Below are positions 12,190 through 21,973 of a stretch of 64,000 nucleotides of DNA, one piece after another. Under the pieces are notes generated by a model, which was not told the DNA's origin, ran no database searches, and saw only the letters and a list, made by a program, of their open reading frames with translations. Within the stretch, counting starts at the first letter, position 1, and each line of letters starts with the position of its first letter. Both the position numbers and the translations under genes were made by a program. The stretch is from Didymodactylos carnosus (Eukaryota; Rotifera; Eurotatoria; Philodinida; Philodinidae), in the NCBI GenBank assembly GCA_905250885.1, contig CAJNOQ010000047.1, positions 26,743 through 90,742 on the forward strand, given 5' to 3'.

Positions 12190-14089
12190 TTAAGAAATTA
12201 CTGTGTGGTTTAATTCATTCAATAATTCATTTAAAACTAATTCATTGATTAAAGTGCATGCATATTCATTTGAACTTATATCATTTAAACCGGAAATAAC
12301 CTTTTCATCATCTAATTCTGGATTTTCACGTTGTTCTTCACGTTGTTCATGGAGATAATTGTAAATTTTTGTAAAATTTTGTTCTCCAACCAATTCCTTC
12401 GATTTACTAGGCAAAATAATACAATCGGATAGGTAAATAGAAATATTAAGATCTATTTAATAAAAGATACCTTCGATAAAAGTCTGTTTTAGTTTCTTTT
12501 GCTTTCGCATTAAATGCATCAAATGAGGCATCAGAACATGGTACCACTATGATGATCAAGATATTTGTTAAATAATAATCCGTGTATAAAAATTAGAATA
12601 TACCTGGTAGAGGAGTTGCATCATCGAGCGAGTCAGATGATGGAGCAGGTGATAATGAGTTTAGTGACAATACTTGTGGTGATAAATGGTTTTTTAGTAA
12701 TGGACTATTACTATATGAGCGTCGAAGAACTTGAACATGTAAATCATTGGAAGATCCTACAAGGGAAATATCAAATAAACTTTAATTTATTTTGATGTTT
12801 GCTAATTTTTCATTTACTTGAGACTAAATCAGGTGTCAGTGATTCTGTTGCAAGTTTTTGTGTGTGTGGACGAATGTCAAACTAATAAAAATAATAAATT
12901 ATCTATCGAAGTTAGATGAATATATTATGCGTGTTGTATACTTTTTGAAATTCACTCAAAAGTTCTGAGGCCGTTGGTCGTAGTGAGGGCTCTTTTGATA
13001 ACATTCTAAATAAATTTTAAAAAAAATTGAAGATTTTGAAGAAATGAATTTATTTCTCTCTTGCATTACTTAGTATATAAATTTTGAATATTTGACGAAA
13101 ATCGTTGTGGTAAAGACGGAATAGGATCACATAAAATTGCTTGCATCGTCTGTAATATATTTCGTCGTTCAAATACCTTTTTACATGTCGCCATTTCATA
13201 AAAAACACATCCAAGAGACCTATAATTTAAAAAACAAAAATTCAATATGAAGCAATTGTGTTTTGTATTTCTCGATTCACGAACCAAATATCTGACTTTG
13301 CATTATAACCCTCGTAACGTAAAACTTCTGGAGACATGTAGAATGGAGTACCAATGAATGTCGATGCTTTATCGAGCGTATTAATCATTAGTCGACTAAT
13401 TCCAAAATCACCAAGTTTAACTTGATTTCGTTTTAAAAATATATTACTGGAAGGAAAAATATAGATAAATAACTAATTCATGTCAGAAAATTCTATGGGC
13501 TCAGATTACCTAGTTTTAAGATCTCGATGTAAAATTTTTTTCTCGTGTAAATACTCAACAGCACTCAATAATTGAATAAAAAAATCTAAAAATTGATCTA
13601 AGTCGAGTCTTATTCGATTTTTTCGTAATGTTTTCAAACACTTTTCCATGTCGCCATCCTTCAAAAGAACTTAAATAAATGTGATATAAATATACGGATA
13701 TATAACTGTAATACTCTTTAATACATACCTCACAGTAATCGGTGACAATGCAAAAGTAAGATGAATCTACGAAACTATCATAAAATCGAACAATGTTTGG
13801 ATGACGAAGATGAGATAATAATTGAGCTTCTCGTTGAGCGTCAAGTGATTCTTCTTGTGGTACGTCTCCAACAAATACAGCTTTCAACACTTTACTAAAA
13901 ACGTAGAGTTAATAATTGTTCAAATAGTTACAGAATTTTACTATCAAAAATATTTTACCGCTCATGTTTTGATTTTGTATCGTGGACTAAATAAGCAGTA
14001 CCAAAGCTTCCTTTACCAAGCTTCTTCATTTGCTGATAACGATTAGCATACATAACACAACCATCGTCTACAAACGCAGGAGTACACAT
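12190..14089 (-). CDS. NEK11: NEK11-like NIMA-related kinase, copy B
   Basis: Second NEK11-type kinase, more compact than copy A. The ATG at 14089 is followed 16 residues later by the P-loop (MKKLGKGSFGTAYLVHD). The first intron joins KHE-R-KVLKAVF across a GT-AG junction with phase kept. Catalytic features are intact: HRDLKTSNIFL, DFGISRLM, TFIGTPFYMSPEV, DIWSLGCVFYEMA and KEPSLRPTASELL. After a Ser/Pro-rich linker comes the same C-terminal module as copy A (VGEQNFTKIYNYLHEQRE ... LINELVLNELL), less conserved at the end: the Cys-Phe-x-Val-Asp-Gln core is lost. The shorter linker and altered tail suggest divergence after tandem duplication. Assignment to NEK11 rests on the kinase domain plus the C-terminal module. 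Confidence 0.82.
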
Positions 14090-15666
14090 CTAAAGTAAGA
14101 AAAACATTACAAGTTCAGTACAGTTTAAAACTTCCTGGGATTCTAGCTTTTTCCTTTTCATTTCGCTAACAATATAATGACAGAAAATGTAGTTTTAAGG
14201 ATCTCCAAGAACTAGAAATAGCGGCAGCGGTAGTTTTGGCTCTTACATTAAATATTTTTACACCCCACTAGCTATGACTGTTTCAGAAAATGTTGTAACA
14301 GTCTCCATTTATTTAAAGTCTCCAGGTGCCGCCATCGGCTATGAATAAGTAAGTCAATAAATGCCAACACACCAATTTATAAAGCTATTTTAAAACAGAA
14401 GCAGTTTTAAAAAGTTTCTTGCTACTGTTTAGTTTTTGGTTTCTTCTAAGAACTTCTTAAAAGATTATTTGGTAAAACAATAGGGAAACATTTTTTAGAA
14501 GTATCTCGACCCGAAATTTGTTGCGCACAAGGTTCTGAAAGATTCAAATCTGCAGTCTGTTTCGACCAAACCAACTTTCAAAATCTCTTGTCTTGTTCAG
14601 GTTGATATAATGTTTCGTAGCCTAAGTGTAACTTTTAAACAGTTTGATAGCTTTAAGTTGGCTATAATCCTCCTTGTGACTCATAGGATATACAATTTCA
14701 CATATAAATTCATATTAATCATTCGTTTCAGGTAACCATTACACTAATCGTTAACATGGCATTAACTTCAGAAAAAAACCCTAAAGTCGACAGAGAGCGC
14801 TATGTTACATCCACTATTGAACGTTACAGCACAAATCGATTTTTCTCCATTATTTATATAAAACGTGGATTTAGAATTAAATTTATATGTATAGCTTACA
14901 TTTTACATATTTTATGTTGCAAGTTTTAGACATGGATGAAGATCTGAACAGAAAGGAACGGTGCTTTTTTATTATCGAAATGAAAAAGATTAAATTTTCT
15001 ATTCTAGCATGAATAGGGATGTTACAAATAATGAACATCTGGTGGTAAAGACTCTACTAGTGTTTTTCATGATATTTTAGTGATTCGACATCTTGATCTT
15101 TTCCAAAATAAATATCTCCTAAGTTATTATAAGCTTATCCTAGATAAGGATGACTAGATGCTACTTTAGCCACAGGTTGAACAGTCTACATCTACACTGA
15201 AACATTTGATGATGTAATAAAAATTATTGATAAAATATATCAAAAATAATATATTACAATCGGCAACAATCCAGAAAGAGTGAACTTGGTCTAGATCTAT
15301 GAAGATGGGACGCCGTTAGGCACTACGTTTCATGGGCAAGCGATCATCACGCATCCCGCTTGTAATGAGAAGACAACAGGCTAGAGACTGTACAAACGGA
15401 AAACACAGGTAACACTACAACTAATCGTGTCATACTCGCCATCAGGTGGACGTTCCTGAACAAAGTCAGAAGTGTGACGTCCCATGAGAAAATGCTCCTC
15501 ACAAAAACTTTTTTCTCAAAACTTTTCGCCTGAGGGAACAAGTTTTTAAAAAAACCGAAAAGAGAAATTGAAATAAAAGTGTATCAGATGTCCGAAGAAG
15601 AGGTAGTAATTGTTATGTGTCGTTGAGTTCTCGTTGATCGATGGAAGCGTTTGTTGTTCGCTTGGA
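14090..15666. other. spacer, nothing firmly recognised
   Basis: Spacer between NEK11 copy B and the GPCR. A TAGGGATGTTAC word at about 15013 matches the start of a hAT-like end at 17296, but no partner end is visible. No gene seen. Confidence 0.5.
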
Positions 15667-16575
15667 TCATGACTGTATTTGCGAAGCTACTCGATTACTT
15701 TGAGTTCGATATATTTCCTTAGTTAAATCTTTCAACTGTGGTGTTATATATACAGTTATGAGTGCGATGAATGTCAAACATATCGATGTCATTATTGCAC
15801 ATATTTCATAGGTAAACTGATGGAGATGGCCAACTATTAACCCATATACAATAAAAATAATAGTTGGAAATCGTAGTAAAATTAAGATAGAGACTAGAAT
15901 CACGATACGCTTGATTACAGTCACATCTCTTAGGTGCTGTCGTCGTCGTGTTATTGTTGATGAAAGATGCATATACTTCGTTATCCAAAAATACATGACA
16001 GTAGTGGAAACTAATGGACCCAAATAGAGTATTCCGATGAGATAAAACGAGGCGCGAATGTCTGTGTAGGGAATAAGACAATATTGTTCACCAGGCAGCT
16101 GAGCATACCGATTTATGAAGATTGTTGGTAATAAAACGAAAAATGTGAGTAGCCATTGACCAGACACTAAGACAATGTACAAAGAATACCGAAAAAGAAG
16201 TTTCTTCTTATAGTATACGACTCGACAAAGTCGATAGAATGCCTGTAAACAGTAAGAATAATATATTGAACATTCGAAAACGTCATAGAGAAGACCCCAT
16301 ATGTAGCAGAACTCGATATCCTGGACTAGGAATGATCCAAATAGATTCGAGCTCGTCATTATACAAACGGCAAGACAAGTGAGAAGGGCGGCTAAACAAG
16401 CGTTACATGTTAATAAGATCGATATATCTTTTCGAAATTGTTGCCGATGTTTGAAAATAATAACCAATATTGATGTATAGATTAGAATACAAATAGAAAT
16501 AGTGCAGAAAACAACTATCCCAATGATTGTGGCAGGCAACAACGTCGAGCAATGCTTTATTCGAAAGACCATCAA
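15667..16575 (-). CDS. intronless rhodopsin-like GPCR, orphan
   Basis: A single-exon frame of 302 residues with seven hydrophobic segments, fitting a class A G-protein-coupled receptor. The predicted topology has a short N-terminus, TM1 around residues 13-37, TM3 around the region ending QAFYRLCRVV, TM6 around LVSILILLRFPTIIF, and TM7 followed by VYITPQLKDL. The usual DRY is replaced by FYRLCR, TM6 lacks the CWxP tryptophan though FP remains, and NPxxY is absent. This divergent intronless type is, as I recall, abundant in rotifer genomes as orphan chemoreceptor or peptide-receptor candidates. Ligand unknown. The first Met of the tandem MM is used as the start. Confidence 0.85.
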   Translation of the reverse strand: MMVFRIKHCSTLLPATIIGIVVFCTISICILIYTSILVIIFKHRQQFRKDISILLTCNACLAALLTCLAVCIMTSSNLFGSFLVQDIEFCYIWGLLYDVFECSIYYSYCLQAFYRLCRVVYYKKKLLFRYSLYIVLVSGQWLLTFFVLLPTIFINRYAQLPGEQYCLIPYTDIRASFYLIGILYLGPLVSTTVMYFWITKYMHLSSTITRRRQHLRDVTVIKRIVILVSILILLRFPTIIFIVYGLIVGHLHQFTYEICAIMTSICLTFIALITVYITPQLKDLTKEIYRTQSNRVASQIQS

Positions 16576-17030
16576 AAACTAAACAATCAGGTGCGCCTTC
16601 TCTTCTTCTAAACTCAATACTGATGTTGTAAAAGGTTCATCAAGTGAAGGATTATAATTTTCACATATAAATTTATATGACATCCAAACAGAATTTTCCT
16701 AGGAATATGAAGGTGACATCAGATAGGAAATTCAATTTTCTGCAAACCGAGCTAAAAAACTTTATTTTAAAATCTCTGGAACAGTTTGAAATGTTGATAA
16801 AAAGACTGCCAACTGGCATCGTTTTTTCAGTTTTTCGACATTTTTGGCATCAAGACTTCATCCTAAAACAAAAAGAAGGTCATATTTGGAATCGACGTCA
16901 AAAACTGCACATCACAATATGCCTTTGAAGTCATTTAGAGACAAAACGTTTTGCAGTAAAAATTAATTGGATTTGGTAAATGAAAATCGAGTCACAGTAC
17001 CCTTTACTGAATTTAAAACTGTAAAATCAT
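16576..17030. other. spacer upstream of the LINE relic
   Basis: Nothing recognised except short open frames without family resemblance. The stretch may belong to the decayed retroelement whose end is visible just downstream. Confidence 0.4.
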
Positions 17031-17035
17031 TTTTC

Positions 17036-17145
17036 TTTTGGCAGACTGCGGCTGACTGGAATGCACTACTAACTGAGTCCCTAGCTGCTGCATCAAACGT
17101 ACGCCTGTTCAAATTTGGTTTACGCTCTATGCTACAGTGTACTTA
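17036..17145 (+). pseudogene. decayed C-terminal end of a non-LTR retrotransposon reverse transcriptase
   Basis: The frame reads WQTAADWNALLTESLAAA and then a Phe-Lys-x-Gly-Leu-Arg end. This follows the pattern that closes many LINE ORF2 proteins (Trp-Asn-x-Leu-Pro ... Ala-Ser-x-x-x-Phe-Lys-x-x-Leu). The usual Pro after Trp-Asn-x-Leu is replaced, no polymerase core is present upstream, and stops surround it. I read it as a 5'-truncated or eroded LINE copy. The call rests on one short motif. Confidence 0.5.
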
Positions 17146-17295
17146 TAAAACAGTCTGGATATATTGTTTTACTCTTTTTCATTTTTATACGTATTCAAAC
17201 TCATTGTTACTTTCATTCTGCTTATATAAAATAAATATTTAAGAGATACAATATCGCCTTCACAAGTACCCATTGACACAGGTTGGTGATTTCTA

Positions 17296-17400
17296 GGGAT
17301 GTTACGAACCCGAACCTACGTTCGAAGTTCGGCTTCGAACTCGAACTTAAGTTCGAATTCGCAAAGTTCGGGTTCGGAAGTTCGAGTTTAAAGTAACGTT
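17296..17400. repeat. TTCGAA word cluster with hAT-like end
   Basis: About 100 bases begin TAGGGATGTTACGAACCCG, a start typical of hAT-family terminal inverted repeats. They are packed with GTTCG/CGAAC words, many forming TTCGAA palindromes. The matching opposite end (TTCGTAACATCCCTA) was not found downstream, so this is probably a truncated non-autonomous element. Confidence 0.5.
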
Positions 17401-17722
17401 AACGCAGATTTAACAGCAAGGTTGGCTAGACACGGCTCGTAGAACATGCCTGGAGCTTTTTTGATACTACAAGCTTTGAGCGGATATAGTTTCTCACCTT
17501 CTACTCCCAGTTTCATGGTGCTTAATGAATTAGTGTTGCTTCTAGGAATCAGTGTCTCACATAGGCTGCAACTTGCAATAGTGGGTCTTTTTCAAAACAA
17601 TCTGGGTTAATCTATATGATTATAATATTTAACCTTTTAAGATATTCTACATTTTTAGTCTATGATATATGGCAGTCTTATATCAAACATTTATTTCTCC
17701 CTCATCGAGCAAACGTCCAGTT

Positions 17723-17893
17723 TAGACATGGTCGGCACCGTCCCGACGGACCGGGACCAAACACTAGAACTAGAATGAGCTTCGACAGTTGCATAAAATC
17801 AGCTAAAACTTGATCTGTTCTCTATACTAAAACAGAAACGTTGTGAAAAATCGTCAGGAAGTCTCAGGAAGTCCTTGGTCACGCCCATGTATA
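17723..17893. mobile_element. hAT-type MITE, 171 bp, with 8-bp target duplication
   Basis: The element starts TAGACATGGTCGG and ends CACGCCCATGTATA; the reverse complement of the end starts TATACATGGGCG, so the termini are inverted repeats matching at 8 of the first 9 bases. It is flanked on both sides by GTCCAGTT (17715-17722 and 17894-17901), an 8-bp target duplication as made by hAT transposases. Inside, GGTCC/GGACC words repeat near the left end. It has no coding capacity and depends on a transposase elsewhere. Confidence 0.75.
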
Positions 17894-17901
17894 GTCCAGT
17901 T

Positions 17902-18476
17902 TGAGAAATTTTTTCCTCGTCCTTTTAAGCACAAATGTACTGTCTTTTTGAACAATTGTGACACATCTTTTGAATACACGTGTTCTTAACACATCCATAT
18001 CAGAACAACAGAAATCTATCTTATTCACGCTTTTGCTTGTAGCAAAAATCTCCTTGAATTTCCAGTATCTTAGAAAATTGCCGTTGAAATTCGATAAATA
18101 ATTTTCTAGAAAGTAGAAATTTCTTTTTGATTATCTATAAACTGGAAGTGGGTCTGCTCCGAGTGATGGCACGACCAGGTTCTATGGGAGTTAACCTCGC
18201 TCATGCTTTTCAGAAATTTCTGGTGGTCCGAGCACGGTCCGATTTTCGAACCTTGCCACCAAAACTTCGCCCCACCACTGTCTCTGCCTACATCAAAACT
18301 CTTGCTCTTGCAAAGAGAGAGAGAAACCATTATGTTACATCCCACATAACAACTTATGGACTAGCACATGGTCTAACTGCTAGGACATAACAATCTCTAG
18401 TAAATAATTGAACGTAAACAAAGTAGAAACGTAGAGAGGTTCTGAAAGTATCCCTCTACTTCGAAAGTGTTTTAGG
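17902..18476. other. spacer in decayed island
   Basis: Two overlapping opposite-strand frames at 18106-18390 are open for 80-90 codons, but I recognise neither. The sequence has GGTCCG words (18221-18247) resembling those in the nearby MITE and may be remnant transposon DNA. Confidence 0.35.
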
Positions 18477-18780
18477 CACAGTCGTTATAGCTGAGTTGCT
18501 AGTGCGCAGAGTAGGATGAGCAAGCGGTAATGTTTCTGGTGCCATACTAAACGCCTTTTCATATTATTTCAATGCTTTCTCATAATCACCTTGTTTGCGA
18601 TGAACTTCCCCGATGTTATTATATGTAGTTGCAATAGATAGGTGATTTGGTGGAAGTGAAATGGATTTAATTTCAAGAGATTTCTCATAATATTTCAGAT
18701 AAAAATGGGCTGTATGCCCTAAAGTGACTGTCTTAACTGTATCTGCATGTCCGCACAGACTGCAGGCATAAACGGCATGC
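18477..18780 (-). pseudogene. TPR-repeat pseudogene fragment, copy 1
   Basis: The minus strand encodes kinesin-light-chain-type tetratricopeptide repeats: YYEKSLEIKSISLPPNH, then IATTYNNIGEVHRKQGDYEK. A TAA follows where the repeat should continue KYYEKA; beyond it the same frame reads YEKAFSMAPETLPLAHPTLR, a degenerate further repeat. No start or other domain is attached. TPR proteins of this kind are, as I recall, expanded in bdelloids, often linked to ADP-ribosyltransferase domains. This is a relic of one, duplicated as the fragment at 19010-19345. Confidence 0.7.
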
Positions 18781-19009
18781 AATTTTTAATTGCTGCTTTT
18801 GTCCTACTGCAGTGGCTGTTCGTTTCCATCGAGACGTTCCATATAGTCTGCCAAATTCTCCATGTCGGATGCCTCATCTACCCGAATGAGTTCCGCTATA
18901 TATGTCGGTAATACATCGTCATTACTATTGCCATCTTCGTGTGAAAGCTATGAAGCGGATTGCTGATGTTCGTTTTGGTCCTGCTCCATCACCATCATTT
19001 TTGATGCAC
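18781..19009 (-). pseudogene. degraded acidic coding remnant between the TPR copies
   Basis: The minus frame has a readable segment DDVLPTYIAELIRVDEAS continuing to a stop after ERLDGNEQPLQ, with stops on both sides. The composition looks like old protein-coding sequence rather than spacer. I cannot name the family. It lies inside the roughly 533-bp duplication unit that separates the two TPR fragments. Confidence 0.3.
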
Positions 19010-19345
19010 AGTCGTTATAGCTGAGTCGCTAGTGCGCGGAGTAGGATGAGCAAGCAGCAATGTTTCTCGTGCCATACTAAGCGCCTTTTCATACTATTTC
19101 AATGCTTTCTCATAATCACCTTGATTGTCATAAACTAGTCTCATGTTATTATATGTTGTTGCAATAGATGGGTGATTTGGTGGAAGTGAAATCAATTTAA
19201 TTTCAAGACCTTTCTCATAATATTTCGATGCTTTCTCATAATCACCTTGATTACGATGAACTTCCCCGATGTTATTATATGTTGTTGCAATATCAGGGTG
19301 AGTTTTATTTTTAAATAAAACGAAACGCGTCGCAATAAGCAACAA
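19010..19345 (-). pseudogene. TPR-repeat pseudogene fragment, copy 2
   Basis: Two TPR units on the minus strand (IATTYNNIGEVHRNQGDYEK, then IATTYNNMRLVYDNQGDYEK) are followed by TAG at the same codon where copy 1 has TAA. About 225 bases downstream of the shared boundary GCACAGTCGTTATAGCTGAG align with copy 1 with few differences. The two copies therefore come from one duplication of an already broken or breaking gene. Confidence 0.7.
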
Positions 19346-19740
19346 TTTTATTTTCTATGGTATCATGAACAATATTATAAACAAGCAATATACTTATATA
19401 TAAAATACAAAATCTAGTATAATTCATGAAGAACAGCTTATTGCAGCTAAACAACGATATGAAATAACAAAAGATATTTAAAGTTATAAACGGTCAACAC
19501 GAAGAAAAGCTTGCTGTTCTTTACATGAACATGAAAAATTAAACAATGATACTGATTCTGATTGATTTAATTTCATGAAGAATAAAATATATACCCGTAA
19601 GTTTCGTTTGTTTTTTCATTCTATATTCTTTTTTCGTTCTTGATTACTAATTAAATTTATTATCTTTTTTGGATTACAAGAATTTCACATTTTTCGTTTT
19701 ATATATATATATATGTAAAAACAACGACGCCATATCGATT
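19346..19740. other. spacer, nothing recognised
   Basis: AT-rich sequence between the TPR relics and the 30-bp tandem repeat. No gene seen. Confidence 0.5.
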
Positions 19741-19932
19741 GAGAACGATTTGAAACTGTGCACTCTTGAAGGAGAACAATATTTTATAATCTATCTCAAA
19801 GGAGAACATATTCAACTGCTGCACTCTCGAATGAGAACAATTTATAAACTTATTCTTAAAGGAGAACATTTTCAAATAGTATACTCTAGAAGGAGAACAA
19901 TCGTTTGCACATAATCTCAAATGAGAACATTT
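19740..19932. repeat. 30-bp period tandem repeat (GGAGAACA units)
   Basis: The word GAGAAC recurs at almost exact 30-base spacing at about 19741, 19771, 19801, 19831, 19861, 19891 and 19921, giving about six to seven diverged units. Alternate units are more alike (CTCTNGAAGGAGAACAAT against CTCAAAGGAGAACAT), hinting at a 60-bp higher-order unit. The period is a multiple of three, so open frames run through on both strands. I see no protein resemblance. There are no distinct spacers, so it is a minisatellite, not a CRISPR array. Confidence 0.7.
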
Positions 19933-19959
19933 TTATTATTATGGTCAGAATTCTCTATA

Positions 19960-20290
19960 ATCTTTTGTGCCCGCGACTCACCATCTCATGAATGGCACCT
20001 TCGTACTGATGTGGTACTGGTGAAATGTCATCTCCAACTTTTCGCTTTAAATCCCGTACTAGTGGATGCTCAACCTTGACTTCTTCATGTGCATGGTTCC
20101 CACGTTCCACTAAAACTGCTAACGTCGTTGCTAATTTTACGCGTACGAAGGCGATAACGATACGTTTTATACAATAACGACTTATGACCATCTTTACTAG
20201 TATCTTCAGTCGCATATGATAATGACAGTTTTTGTTTCTCGATAATCAGTCTGATCAGTCGAATATTTTGATGTGCCAACGAAACAAGAT
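19960..20290 (-). pseudogene. FLYWCH-like zinc-finger relic
   Basis: Two minus-strand frames together resemble a FLYWCH-domain protein. One gives KQKLSLSYATEDTSKDGHKS. The other, after a frame change near 20170-20210, gives RVKLATTLAVLVERGNHAHE and then DLKRKVGDDISPVPHQYE. The order (basic start, aromatic core, Gly-Asn-His-x-His, then a charged helix ending in Ser-x-x-Pro-x-x-Tyr) fits FLYWCH plus the helix that follows it in transposon-derived proteins. The frame break and missing cysteines indicate a decayed copy. Confidence 0.4.
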
Positions 20291-20297
20291 TACCCAA

Positions 20298-21973
20298 TTA
20301 TATTAGCCAATGTTTTGACAAACTGTTATTTGGGAACAACCAATAACATTGTTCAACAATGTCAGCTGTATTCGGCAGGAATATGAAGTTGTTTGCCATA
20401 ATTATACACATGTATTTTAAAAACCTAATCCGAAAATTTATGATTTGTCAACCAATAGCATTTCCAGAATATATATTGCCGAAAGAATGTGAAACTGGTA
20501 ATAAACAAGTGAACGGTTAGATTGTGAATAATACTGACTAGTGTGAAACCTAAACTATGGTTGAGTAAGAAACATAATGAACTATCGCTCATGTAAAATG
20601 TATGTTGACATTGTTATCGAAAAAAAATTATTATGGTAAGACGAAGTTTAATGAATGGATCTGGAAGAATACTTCTCATTTATTCAGAAATTGTATCTAC
20701 GTGATTTTTACACAGACAATAATTACCAACAAAAAGGATGGCAGCCGAATACTTTAAGTGAAGTCGATGATTGCTTTGTTCTTGTCAGCCAAGATGAATA
20801 TGCTCTAAATGTCATTTTTGGAATACTCATCGACTTTATTGGCATCAATGCTTTGAAAAGAACATCTATGTCATCTAATTCTTACATCAAATCCCGTTGG
20901 AAATCTATATAAAATTTCCTTTAGATATTGATCTTTATGAACTTAATTAATCTTCTTTTATTCCGGTACCGTTTTTGTTTCAAGTTTATCGTGCAAACTT
21001 TTAATTTCCTTTTTCATATTATCATTCTTTTGTATTAGTACTGGTACGTGTTCACAATTCATATTGATATTAGAATGAGCGACAATCAGTAACTCAATGA
21101 TGAAAAACAAATGTAGATCAGTATAAAATTTAAGCCCGAAAGACCTAGTAACGCTGGATGACTAATAGATTTTAAAAGCATATACTGACAGAAAACTCAC
21201 CGTTCTCTCAGTTGCGTTCTGAAATCAACTAAACAAGAGTGAGCAAATCACTTTCTGAGAAAAGTGCACGGTTTTTGAAGAAATTGAGACAAAACTAACA
21301 CAAAGAGAAGAACTGATCGAAAAGAAAAGACAAATCACATCTGCACGGATAATGAAACATAACCCACGAATTTGCATAAGCAAGTGTATTTGATTTTGGA
21401 CTAAATTGTGCAAAGTAAATGCATGAGTTTTAATTTCTCATTCTATGCAACCTGTGATGTTTGTGTTCGTCTCTTTCTCACTCTTTATATATCTTGGACA
21501 AGCCAAACATCCCGTTTTCTCTGTGCGTGAGCCAAGAGCGAATAGATTCAGAGTACGGTAACGTGGCGTCGTACACAAAGCAGAAAGGCTGCACATGGGT
21601 GTGATATGGAAGAGATTTTAATACTCAAACAAAAGTAGAAGAGTAGACGAAAATATTGAGCAAATGGAAATGATCAATGAATAAATCAAAAATGAACATG
21701 AAAAATATGAGATAAATGCTTAGAAAACTGCATGATCAGTAAATGAGATTACAAAAAGAAGATTTATCGGAAAAATTCATTCTCATTTCACACAATTAAA
21801 ATTAAAAGTATTATCACAGATAGAAAAACAGCTCATTTCATTCAAAATACCCGTCATTCACTGTCAAAAGTTATATTTTAAAAGAGAACATCGGAAAAAA
21901 TTCATGTTTCGAGGTGACAACATTGATGTCGAAGCAAAGCAATAAGTAGATGATAATTAAATATGTCTTGTTA
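20298..21973. other. spacer, no gene recognised
   Basis: Contains an 85-codon frame at 20655-20912 (plus) with no recognised family and no splice partners. The rest is AT-rich with frequent stops. Confidence 0.5.

Noticed and set aside
18484-18520. Box A-like TAGCTGAGTTGCTAGTGCGC, resembling a tRNA or SINE head
   Set aside because: The minus strand of the same bases encodes a degenerate TPR continuation (LPLAHPTLR), and no box B follows, so the likeness is fortuitous.
19740-19932. Regular 30-base repeats considered as a CRISPR array
   Set aside because: Units are contiguous and diverged with no unique spacers, and the DNA is animal nuclear sequence.
20655-20912. 85-codon plus-strand ORF
   Set aside because: Reads somewhat protein-like but shows no recognised family, no start context and no neighbouring exons.
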